Of a DNA stretch of 64,000 nucleotides, positions 17,609-24,258 are shown piece by piece (position 1 is the stretch's first letter; each line of letters opens with the position of its first letter). This DNA comes from Geobacteraceae bacterium (GTDB lineage: Bacteria; Desulfobacterota; Desulfuromonadia; Geobacterales; Geobacteraceae), in assembly GCA_009773645.1 (NCBI GenBank), contig WSYB01000018.1, positions 133,870 to 197,869 on the forward strand, in the 5' to 3' direction. The translations under genes and the position numbers were made by a program. Below the pieces are notes generated by a model. It did no database searches and was not told the DNA's origin. It saw only the letters and a program-made list of their open reading frames with translations.

Positions 17609-18466
17609 TTAATCCTCCGCAACTTTAATCTGTTTACGCTTCACCCCTTCCGGTATTTCCTTGTAGTTGTCACGCGTTGAAACGCGGCGCCCCGATTTTT
17701 GCTCCAAGTCGCGCCGGGCATTGCCGGCAACGGTTCCACCTTCCATGGAGACGTCGAGGTTTTCATTATAACCCTGGGCATCGCGGTTGCGGGCAATCTC
17801 TGTGGTGGACGCCTCCCCCAGCATGGTGAAGATCAACTCCAGGTCGGTCATGTGGTCTCGCAGATTGTCGCGCTGCTTGTCCAGTGCCTTGAATTCCTTG
17901 TATTCCGTTGGGGTCATGCCGAAGGTAGCTCGGCTGATCTCGGCGGTGAGGATGGAGTATTCCTGTTGTTCCTTGACGCCACGCTTTTGCCATTCATTGG
18001 TCAACTCGTCGCGGATGGCAATGCCGCGCACCCGCTTTTCAATCCACTCATCGCTGTACCCTTTGGCCTTGTACAGCTCCCGCATCCGTTTAGCGGTGAG
18101 TTCCGGGTTCTCGATCTCCTCCAGCCGTTCGTAGCCGACCCGAGCCAGCCAGCGTTTGAAAGGTTCCGCCTTGGGGGAGGGAATGGACTGGATCAGCCGC
18201 AACAGCTGTTCCGTGTCAGCGACATCGGTCAGGTAATACTTGCCGTCCGCGGCTTGCATTTTCAGTTGACTACAATTTGTAGCCAACTGACTCTCCTCTT
18301 TCTTCAATCTCGTTTTTAGTACACTCCAGTATTTTCTAGGATTGGGGCTTTCGGTCAAAACCTCGACCACATCCACTATGGAGAAATACCATTTCCCCTT
18401 TTTGGCATCCCATACTGAACGTATTTTCTTTGATTCGAACAGTTTTATTGCAGTTTCCTGGGTCAT
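17609..18466 (-). CDS. BRO-N domain protein (phage antirepressor/DinD-like)
   Basis: A 285-residue protein. Residues about 8-100 match the BRO N-terminal domain (VWDAKKGKWYFSIVDVVEVL...RKYWSVLKTRLKKEE). The middle (FKRWLARVGYERLEEIENPEL, GYSDEWIEKRVRGIAIRDEL) and the EYKEFKALDKQRDNLRDHM segment match the long bacterial BRO proteins found near DinD-like proteins. BRO proteins bind DNA and are common on phages and mobile DNA. It lies alone after nifK, away from the nif strand. It is probably an accessory gene; its target is unknown. Confidence 0.8.
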   Translation of the reverse strand: MTQETAIKLFESKKIRSVWDAKKGKWYFSIVDVVEVLTESPNPRKYWSVLKTRLKKEESQLATNCSQLKMQAADGKYYLTDVADTEQLLRLIQSIPSPKAEPFKRWLARVGYERLEEIENPELTAKRMRELYKAKGYSDEWIEKRVRGIAIRDELTNEWQKRGVKEQQEYSILTAEISRATFGMTPTEYKEFKALDKQRDNLRDHMTDLELIFTMLGEASTTEIARNRDAQGYNENLDVSMEGGTVAGNARRDLEQKSGRRVSTRDNYKEIPEGVKRKQIKVAED

Positions 18467-18527
18467 TGGAGAAACACTCCTTTTCAGCGCATCCTGCGAC
18501 GGAATTGCCGAATGAGATGGAATTCAG

Positions 18528-18833
18528 TTATGGTTTTTTCGCCACGAATGAACTGTCATCACCATCGTGGAAATAGATCCTTCCGGTTAGCGTATCACCG
18601 TTGCAGTTGAATTCACCGAATCCGCATACCGGATCGCATTCATCATTGCCGTCCCAGGAAAACTTGTAACCTCCGGACTTATCTTTGCGAATGTCCATCT
18701 GGCCGTCTACGCAGATGAAATGAAGCTCTCCCCTGTTGCCGGCGATGCGGATATAGCCGGGTTCTACGAGATCAATGTCTTCTTTGTCCCATAGCTCCAT
18801 CTCAATGATTTCATACCTGCCATCGATACTCAT
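18528..18833 (-). CDS. Hypothetical acidic small protein
   Basis: A 101-residue acidic protein with no TM segment or signal peptide. The pattern of short alternating hydrophobic strands (YIRIAGNRGELHFICVD, GDTLTGRIYFHDGDD) suggests a beta-rich fold. Three Cys occur at about residues 62-77. It starts seven bases after the 18840 gene ends, so the two are co-transcribed. No family is recognised. A partner or immunity-type protein for the nuclease-like neighbour is possible but unproved. Confidence 0.6.
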   Translation of the reverse strand: MSIDGRYEIIEMELWDKEDIDLVEPGYIRIAGNRGELHFICVDGQMDIRKDKSGGYKFSWDGNDECDPVCGFGEFNCNGDTLTGRIYFHDGDDSSFVAKKP

Positions 18834-18839
18834 AGCAGC

Positions 18840-19304
18840 TCAGTCGCTTCCTGTTAATCGGTTGAACCTTGACCATTCTGAAGTATTCTCGATATAGAAG
18901 ATATTCTCTACACCAAGCGCTTCGTTAAGGCCGATCTTGTAAGGGGGATGGTTCTCGCTCCACGTCAGGTAAAGGTACCGCTCAAATCCTTGTTCCAGAG
19001 CTGCTTCTTTGTACTTTTTGTATCGTTCAACATCACCCATGCCGAAGAGTCCACTTGTCTTGACCTCAATCACCGCAAACTTTCCGATGCCCAAGTCTGC
19101 TTTTGCTCGGCCCTTTAGCGGGACCTGCTCGGTAACTTCAATATCAATACCTCTGGCCTTCAGTTCTTTTTGAATGCAGTGTTGGATTGTTTGCTCGAAC
19201 ACCCACCCACTCAGCCCTGCAAAGGACGGGTCATTCTTGCAAAAAACGTCAATCTCTCTCAGCTTCTCCCTGGCTTGAATCAAACATTTTTCGAAATAAT
19301 CCAT
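18840..19304 (-). CDS. PD-(D/E)xK nuclease-like protein
   Basis: A 154-residue soluble protein. The segment AKADLGIGKFAVIEVKTSG (residues about 75-93) has the D...(I)EVK pattern of the PD-(D/E)xK nuclease fold, preceded by helices with a conserved-looking GWVFEQTIQHCIQKEL. No membrane segment is present. It is the first of two closely spaced genes. The nuclease call rests on one motif, so a restriction, repair or defence role is inference only. Confidence 0.6.
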   Translation of the reverse strand: MDYFEKCLIQAREKLREIDVFCKNDPSFAGLSGWVFEQTIQHCIQKELKARGIDIEVTEQVPLKGRAKADLGIGKFAVIEVKTSGLFGMGDVERYKKYKEAALEQGFERYLYLTWSENHPPYKIGLNEALGVENIFYIENTSEWSRFNRLTGSD

Positions 19305-19382
19305 ACTTTCTGTAATCGTTGATGTCTGCGACGTATTGGTTTTTCATTGCCTTCTCATTTTCTGAAAATCCTCTCAGCCCTA

Positions 19383-19430
19383 CGAATAAGAGTTTATGCG
19401 GCGGCTTCGCGCCGCATAAACTCTTATTCG
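19383..19430. repeat. Perfect 20-bp inverted repeat after the 19431 gene
   Basis: The 20-base arms at 19383-19402 and 19411-19430 are exact inverse copies around an eight-base centre. The right arm abuts the stop codon of the 19431 gene. It has no T-run on either side; it could end transcription or protect a 3' end. Confidence 0.85.
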
Positions 19431-20582
19431 TTATATGACGCGCAATAGCCCAACCTTCACCAGCCGTTGCACCAAACTCTTCCGCTGCCCATGGCCAGCC
19501 ATGAACCGGCGCAGCTCGGCATCGAATGCCTGCCGGCTGGCGTGGCGGGAATATGCCTCGGCCAGATCGACCAGAGCCTGACAGGCTTCATCGTACGCTT
19601 TTCCCGACCCTACAGTCACCCGCTGGTTGATGGCTTGCCACGCCTTGGGAAAATTCCCCGCAAGCCTCGCAAGGGATTCCTCGCGCTCCTTGAGTTGTTT
19701 GGCTTCCGCCTGCTCACGCCGCTTTTTTTCTCGCTGAAGACGGACTTCCTTGGCCTTTTCCGCAAACTGCCACAACTCCGCTACCGTCCTTCGCGAAACT
19801 TCCAGAGGAGCATCTGCGGTGCTTTTACGCCAAGCCGAAAACCGGCTTTTCACCTCGCGCTCGGCCTCCTGTCCCTGGCCGGTCAGGAGTTTACACACCC
19901 AGAGACGCATCTCTTCCGCAGGCAACGCGGCAAGCCAGGGGTCGATCTGCTCATCTCCGGCCATGTTCAGTGCGACCGGCCGGTCCATCCCCGCGCCGGC
20001 GAGGAGATCGACATCCACCTCAAGGAACTCGGCCAGGGCCTGCTGCGCTGCGGTAAAAGGGGCGAGGCCGTCCGGTATCGGTGGTTCCAGCTCATCCTCG
20101 TCCACCTCGCCCATGGAGACCGCCGCCAGCCAGCCTACGTAAAGACTGCGCAGATCGCCGCGCAGAAGCTCTTCACGCAGCGGTGCAAGCCGCGCCATCC
20201 AGCCGGAGCCATCTTCCAAGCCGAACAGATCGTAATCCTCCGACTCATCCGGGCTCCAGCTACATAGCCAGTGGGTCGGCGTCGATTCGATCTCGAACAC
20301 CCCTTTTGCCGTGAAAGCATTGAAAGACTTCCCGTCCAGCGCGGCATGGGGCAGACGAAGCATGAAAACTGCAGTTCCCCAGTTGGCCAGATAGACATGC
20401 GCATCGTAGAACCGCCGCATTAAACTCTCGGGATCACCCTTGAAGTTGCCCCAATGATACTCGTTGGAGAAACTGACCGGAGTGATGTGCCCACGAGAGG
20501 AGAGCGCCCGCATGTGCTCCATCTCCTGCTCCGAGAGTGGACGGTCAATGGCGAGAAACTCATAATACTGATATTCGCTCAA
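19431..20582 (-). CDS. Conserved hypothetical protein (383 aa)
   Basis: A 383-residue soluble protein. The N-terminal half is mixed alpha/beta, opening with YQYYEFLAIDRPLSEQEM and including GDPESLMRRFYDAHVYLANWGT. Residues about 255-300 form a highly charged coiled coil rich in K, E, R and A. I recall similar proteins as unnamed conserved families often found next to SWIM-type zinc-finger genes, but no such neighbour is seen here. The start is TTG at 20582, placed eight bases after GGAGG. It ends at a perfect palindrome. Function unknown. Confidence 0.72.
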   Translation of the reverse strand: MSEYQYYEFLAIDRPLSEQEMEHMRALSSRGHITPVSFSNEYHWGNFKGDPESLMRRFYDAHVYLANWGTAVFMLRLPHAALDGKSFNAFTAKGVFEIESTPTHWLCSWSPDESEDYDLFGLEDGSGWMARLAPLREELLRGDLRSLYVGWLAAVSMGEVDEDELEPPIPDGLAPFTAAQQALAEFLEVDVDLLAGAGMDRPVALNMAGDEQIDPWLAALPAEEMRLWVCKLLTGQGQEAEREVKSRFSAWRKSTADAPLEVSRRTVAELWQFAEKAKEVRLQREKKRREQAEAKQLKEREESLARLAGNFPKAWQAINQRVTVGSGKAYDEACQALVDLAEAYSRHASRQAFDAELRRFMAGHGQRKSLVQRLVKVGLLRVI

Positions 20583-20688
20583 CTACTCAGCCTCCAATAA
20601 TGTTCCCTTGCTGGCGTACATGAACGTAACTTAAATTACGGCAGAATATTTGGCATGTCAAGCGCCAACGCCCCGAAGACAAAGAAGA

Positions 20689-20727
20689 AAAAAGGGACAC
20701 TTCCGAATGCGGAGAGTGTCCCTTTTT
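20689..20727. terminator. Terminator (AAAAAGGGACACT family), second copy
   Basis: AAAAGGGACACTTCCG pairs with CGGAGAGTGTCCCTTTTT. It lies between the cupin remnant (minus) and the 19431 gene and is related to the terminator at 17537-17578. Confidence 0.8.
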
Positions 20728-20754
20728 GGGTTTTAGGAGTGCACGGAGAAGGCC

Positions 20755-21143
20755 TTAGTGATGCTCTGCCGCCTCCGCTGCATCTGCTTCGGCCTTCGTC
20801 TTGTGCACTGTCCCGTCGGGATGATTCGGAGGGGTGTAAATCGTGTACAGCCTGAGCGGTTCGGTCGAAGACGCATTTAGCACGTTGTGGAATGTGCCGG
20901 CAGGCACCACAACCGCGTCACCGTCTCCGACGAGGTGTTCCTCCCTGCCATTGAAGACGAATTTGGCAGTTCCTTCTTCAATGCGGAAGAACTGATCGAC
21001 GTTCGGGTGTACCTCTCGCCGATCTCCTCATTCGGCTGCAAACACATCACCACAAGTTGGCTGTATTTGCCGGTGAATAACACTTGGCGGAAGAAGCTGT
21101 TATTCAACGTCGCTTTCTCAATAGATCCAACATAGCCTGTCAT
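20755..21143 (-). pseudogene. Cupin-domain protein, frameshifted
   Basis: ATG 21143 follows GGGAGG and opens MTGYVGSIEKATLNNSFFRQVLF, then LVVMCLQPNEEIGE. After that, the frame changes: the cupin continuation HPNVDQFFRIEEGTAKFVFNG, then VVVPAGTFHNVLN, and an end EAEH-like before TAA at 20755 is found in another frame. Loss of one G near 21015-21020 (GAGAGG for GAGGAGG) explains it. Restored length is about 129 residues, typical of a single-domain cupin with His-rich metal motif. It may be a true mutation or a sequence error. Substrate unknown. Confidence 0.78.
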
Positions 21144-21225
21144 TGTCTGTACCTCCCTGATGATGTTTCGCCACATGGCAAACTTTGCATCCCACTATCT
21201 CTTTTGTGCATGGTTTCATTATTCT

Positions 21226-21257
21226 TGAACTCATCCGGACATTCCGGATGGAAACTA
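21226..21257 (+). promoter_or_regulatory. ATCCGGA palindrome element, copy 1
   Basis: TGAACTC then ATCCGGACATTCCGGAT then GGAAACTA. The palindrome and flanks recur almost exactly at 39175-39204 upstream of etfB. It lies about 90 bp upstream of the cupin start. It may be an operator or a small leader hairpin. Confidence 0.5.
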
Positions 21258-21504
21258 CTTAAGAAAGATACCTATTAAGCGGCGTCTGTCAAACCTCCTT
21301 AAAATAAATTTTCTGGTTATGCACACTATTCAAGTTAAGCCAGCATTTCCAAAAGCATTAACCAAAGAGGGTACAGAGGACCACAGAGGTAAACCAATTG
21401 TTGGGATTTTTAGACGAAATCCTGGCTTTGTTCACTGCTTGAATTTCAATCTTTTGCTTCTCCTCCGCTATCCGCCGTTCTCGACATCGTCAGCACCGTC
21501 CAGC

Positions 21505-21537
21505 AAAAAGCCGCTCCCTCCGGGTGCGGCTTTTTTT
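21505..21537 (+). terminator. Intrinsic terminator in gene-free stretch
   Basis: AAAAAGCCGC pairs with GCGGCTTTTT and is followed by further T residues. No plus-strand gene is recognised upstream; on the minus strand it would follow the gene at 21606. Confidence 0.7.
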
Positions 21538-21605
21538 CGTCTTCACCTATTTCGCCGGCAGTAACGAACACTACCGGGGCGCCGTCTCAATCGGCAGCAA
21601 GCGGT

Positions 21606-21902
21606 TCATCGCTCCTCGAGAATATCACGCATGGAGCCGACGAGGAAATCGAACACCTCTTCCCGTGCATTGATCCAGCGCGGCAGGACGCTGTTCAGGA
21701 GATCCTCGATGACGTGCAGGGTCCGTGCGTCGTCACGTCCCAGCGCGTCCATCACCGCCGCGAGCATCGGCAGAATCTCGTAAAGATCGTCCCGGTTGAA
21801 CGGCGCCGGATCGGGCTTGCCGCTGAACTTCGGTGCGTCGCGGTTGACCACGTCCTTCGGATATTTGTACTTGAGGTCAGATGGTTTGATGTGAATTCCC
21901 AT
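21606..21902 (-). CDS. Hypothetical protein (98 aa) downstream of Cys-tailed HTH gene
   Basis: A 98-residue soluble protein from ATG 21902, preceded by GAAAGGA. The N-terminus is basic and polar (MGIHIKPSDLKYKYPKDVVN) and the rest is predicted helical (DDLYEILPMLAAVMDALGRDDARTLHVIEDLLNSVLP). No family name is recognised. It lies 41 bases after the HTH gene, on the same strand, between nifK and nifEN, so a nif-linked role is possible but only by position. Confidence 0.65.
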   Translation of the reverse strand: MGIHIKPSDLKYKYPKDVVNRDAPKFSGKPDPAPFNRDDLYEILPMLAAVMDALGRDDARTLHVIEDLLNSVLPRWINAREEVFDFLVGSMRDILEER

Positions 21903-21943
21903 GGGTTGTCCTTTCCTCTCTTCATGACCTGCGGCATTCGTTT

Positions 21944-22189
21944 TTACTTGCAGCCGCAGCCCCCGGTGGAACAGGAGGTCTTGCATCCCATCTGTACCTT
22001 CAAATCCTTGCCGTGAGCAACGCAACACTTTAGTGATTCGCGCGTCACGAACCACGTACCGTCGATCTCGGCTCCAACGAGTGCCTTCTCCTTCAGCAGC
22101 ATCAGGACTCGCAGGTGGGTTGTCTGCAGCTCGGCCGCCGCCTCTTCAACGGTGATTAAATCCTGGGAATCGGTATCTGTGGTACTCAT
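21944..22189 (-). CDS. Small helix-turn-helix protein with Cys-rich tail
   Basis: An 81-residue protein from ATG 22189, right after GGAGGAAATC. Residues 10-55 match an excisionase/MerR-like winged helix (LITVEEAAAELQTTHLRVLMLLKEKAL, then a wing GAEIDGTWFVTRESL). The C-terminus has six Cys: CC near residue 56 and C-x3-C-x4-C-x-C in the last twelve residues. Such a tail could bind an Fe-S cluster or zinc, making a metal or redox sensing regulator plausible. It is the first of a two-gene unit with the 98-residue gene. Confidence 0.7.
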   Translation of the reverse strand: MSTTDTDSQDLITVEEAAAELQTTHLRVLMLLKEKALVGAEIDGTWFVTRESLKCCVAHGKDLKVQMGCKTSCSTGGCGCK

Positions 22190-22336
22190 GATTTCCTCCA
22201 TTGCGTGGTATGCTGATGGTTAATACATGGAATATGCCATGACTGACAGCGGACTTGCAGGGCGTCTACCGGTCATCACGCTGCCGGGGGCCTGATTTGT
22301 TGCTTAATTGCTATTCAGCATTGCCCTCATTAAGGC

Positions 22337-22369
22337 AAAAAAAGGCCTGGAAAAAACCAAGCCTTTTTT
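22337..22369. terminator. Terminator after the 58-aa gene
   Basis: AAAAAAGGCCTGG pairs with CCAAGCCTTTTTT across a short A-run. It lies between the 22400 gene (minus) and the HTH promoter region. Confidence 0.8.
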
Positions 22370-22399
22370 GTGCCATCCACCCTCTTTACGAAATTAATC

Positions 22400-22576
22400 T
22401 TATTTCTTGCCCGCCTCCGTCTCGGGGTATTTCACCGGGACCGGGTCGCAGACGCTAATCGGGTCGTAGGCTTTTGCGCCACACTGCCCACAGGAGACAG
22501 TTGCGTCGTTTGACAGAGCGCTTGCACGCCCGGTATCATCAATGGCGCAGAGCTTGTCGTAAATTCTCCCTTTCAT
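22400..22576 (-). CDS. Small CxxC protein (58 aa)
   Basis: From ATG 22576, with AAGGAGG eight bases upstream, a 58-residue soluble protein is encoded. It has CGQCGA in the middle, an early Cys (KLCAIDD) and a later one (VCDPV), giving four Cys that could hold zinc in a ribbon-like site. No family is recognised. It has its own terminator. The strong ribosome-binding site supports it being a real gene. Confidence 0.65.
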   Translation of the reverse strand: MKGRIYDKLCAIDDTGRASALSNDATVSCGQCGAKAYDPISVCDPVPVKYPETEAGKK

Positions 22577-22717
22577 TACCGACACCTCCTTACAGGTGAA
22601 AGTTATCCGCTTGCCCTATGAATAATGTAGCACATTACCCATGAAAATTGAATAGGAAATGATTGTCACTTTCATTGACTCCCGGTATTCCCCGGGCCGA
22701 TAAACTTGACGTAAGTT

Positions 22718-23140
22718 TCAGCAGCAGCCGCAGTACCAGCCGGAAAGTTGCGGCAGGAAGGCGTTGTCGATGACATGGATGATCCCGTTGGAGCATTCGA
22801 TGTCGGTCTTGACGTACTCGGCGTTGTCAATCACCTGGGAGCCTTCCTTCAATTGCACGGTCAGGGACTTGCCATTGCTCGTCAAAAGTTGTTCGTCCCG
22901 GGCGATCTCGGCAGCGGTGAATTTTCCGTGTACTATGTGATAGGTAAGGAGTGAGACGAGTTTTTCCTTGTCGCCGGTTATTTCATCGACGTTGACCCGT
23001 TTGAAGGCGTCGTCGTTGGGAGCAAACAGGGTGAACGGCCCCGGCTCTTTGAGCGTGCCGGCCAAATCGGCCATCTTCAGCATCGAGAGCAGAGTCTGAA
23101 ACGAACCATCTGCGGCAAGGGTATCAATGATGTCTTTCAC
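22718..23140 (-). CDS. Fasciclin (FAS1) domain protein without signal peptide
   Basis: A 140-residue single FAS1 domain: H1-type motif GPFTLFAPNDDAFKRV at residues 34-49, YH motif (LLTYHIVHGKFTAAEI) and H2 motif (SNGIIHVIDNAFLP). Bacterial FAS1 proteins are usually secreted and mediate adhesion, but this one starts directly with MKDIIDTLAADGSF. The C-terminus ends WYCGCC, an odd Cys-rich tail. The ATG overlaps the end of the FKBP gene by four bases, so the two are coupled. Confidence 0.88.
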   Translation of the reverse strand: MKDIIDTLAADGSFQTLLSMLKMADLAGTLKEPGPFTLFAPNDDAFKRVNVDEITGDKEKLVSLLTYHIVHGKFTAAEIARDEQLLTSNGKSLTVQLKEGSQVIDNAEYVKTDIECSNGIIHVIDNAFLPQLSGWYCGCC

Positions 23141-23805
23141 TGCTTCACCTCCAGAAGCTCGACCTCGAATACCAGCGTGGCGTTGGGGGGGATAACTTTG
23201 CCGGCGCCGCGCTCACCGTAGGCGATCTCCGGTGGGCAGACCAGCCGGGCCATGCCGCCGACTTTCATCATCAGCAACCCTTCGGTCCAGCATTTAATGA
23301 CGCCGTTCACCGGGAATTCGGCCGGCTGACCGCGCTTGTATGAGCTGTCGAATTCATTCCCGTCCACGAGGGTGCCGCGGTAGTTCACCTTTACCTTGTC
23401 GGTCGCAGCCGGGCTCGGTCCGCTCCCCTCCTTCAGCGAAAGGTATACAAGGCCGGACTCGGTCTTGACCGCTCCCTTCTCCTTGGCCGCCTTGTCGATG
23501 AGCTCCTTGGCTGAGGCAGCGAGCTTTTCCCCTTGGGCGTTACGGCGCGCGGTGGCCAGTTCCTGGATCTTCTGGTTGTAGGCGGCGAGATCCACAACCG
23601 GCTTCTTGCCGGTCGCTGCGTCCGTGAGGCCCTGCTTCACGAACTCGAACTCTGGGGGGGTGAGGCTGAAGACGGAGAGCTCGCGAGCAAGGGCAAGTCC
23701 GAGGGCATAGAGGGTCTTCTGGTCTTCGGTCTTCGGTTCATCCGCGGCGAATGCCGGGGTGGCGAGCAGGGTCATGAGGGTTACAGCGATGATGATTCTG
23801 CGCAT
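23137..23805 (-). CDS. FKBP-type peptidyl-prolyl isomerase, exported
   Basis: A 222-residue protein with a signal peptide (MRRIIIAVTLMTLLATPAFA), an N-terminal FkpA-like dimerisation region (residues 25-115) and a C-terminal FKBP domain from about residue 128 (DKVKVNYRGTLVDGNEFDSSYKRGQPAEFPV...PPEIAYGERGAGKVIPPNATLVFEVELL). It should catalyse proline isomerisation and chaperone folding in the periplasm. It is the first gene of a two-gene unit with the FAS1 gene. One active-site aromatic is replaced by Cys (VIKCWTEGL where VIPGW is usual). Confidence 0.92.
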   Translation of the reverse strand: MRRIIIAVTLMTLLATPAFAADEPKTEDQKTLYALGLALARELSVFSLTPPEFEFVKQGLTDAATGKKPVVDLAAYNQKIQELATARRNAQGEKLAASAKELIDKAAKEKGAVKTESGLVYLSLKEGSGPSPAATDKVKVNYRGTLVDGNEFDSSYKRGQPAEFPVNGVIKCWTEGLLMMKVGGMARLVCPPEIAYGERGAGKVIPPNATLVFEVELLEVKQ

Positions 23806-24030
23806 ACTTTTTTCCTTTCCAAGTGAAAATTAATCGGTTGGGCAGAATTTTAGCAAAGTTTTCGGATAAGGCAAGCGGCATCGATATCGAACGTCTCACC
23901 CTTATTCCTGCTGATTTCTATCATTTTGCCCGGTGAGCAAAATAAAAGAACGAAAATTTTAAAATTGCCACAATACCCCTATATGCGGGGAATGGATTTA
24001 TCGTGGGAATGTTGCTTAATGTGCAAGGGG

Positions 24031-24076
24031 CTGCCTGATTTATAGGCAGATTCGTTGCCAGGGAATTCGCCTGGCA
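24031..24076 (+). promoter_or_regulatory. Candidate enhancer sites upstream of nifEN
   Basis: Two palindromes, CTGCCT-gatttat-AGGCAG (24031-24049) and TGCCAGG-gaattcg-CCTGGCA (24056-24076), lie about 50-90 bp upstream of the -24 element, where an NtrC-type activator would bind. Confidence 0.5.
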
Positions 24077-24122
24077 GAATAAACCCAGCAAAAAACAGTA
24101 AGATAGCTGTGCCTGACAACAT

Positions 24123-24138
24123 TGGCACGGCAAATGCT
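24123..24138 (+). promoter_or_regulatory. Sigma-54 promoter of nifEN
   Basis: TGGCACGgcaaATGCT, identical to the nifH promoter outside the four-base spacer. Confidence 0.88.
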
Positions 24139-24175
24139 GAGTAGGTTGCATCACGAATTTTTCTGAAGTCACTTT

Positions 24176-24217
24176 GGCAAAGGCGCCACCCATTCCGCAG
24201 AATGGGGCGCTTTTTTT
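24176..24217 (+). terminator. nifEN leader terminator
   Basis: GGCAAAGGCGCCACCCATT, six-base loop CCGCAG, AATGGGGCGC and seven T residues. The sequence is close to the nifH leader terminator and lies about 40 bp after the sigma-54 promoter, before the start codon at 24259. No clear upstream hexaloop hairpin was found here. Confidence 0.88.
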
Positions 24218-24258
24218 GTTTCAGACAGGGACCGGGCATCCGGTTCCCGAGGTGTTCA

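Larger units (their letters stand above)
21144..21605. other. 462-base stretch without a convincing gene
   Basis: It holds a palindromic ATCCGGA element (21233-21249) and a terminator (21505-21537). Open frames here lack ribosome-binding sites and recognisable protein character. Otherwise nothing is seen. Confidence 0.6.

Noticed and set aside
19383..19440. Possible integron attC site at the end of the 383-aa gene
   Set aside because: The arms pair without the unpaired bases that attC needs, and the outer GTTRRRY/RYYYAAC cores are not matched on both sides. No integrase or cassette series is seen.
21319..21564. 81-codon frame in the gene-free stretch
   Set aside because: No ribosome-binding site, composition unlike a protein and a terminator within it.
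22190..22260. Sigma-54 promoter of the Cys-tailed HTH gene (minus strand ATGGCATATTCCATG)
   Set aside because: The -12 element would read ATGTA, lacking the GC; the sequence is also a simple palindrome.
23921..24193. Open frames opposite to the nifEN promoter region
   Set aside because: They cross the enhancer, promoter and terminator, lack a ribosome-binding site and resemble no protein.
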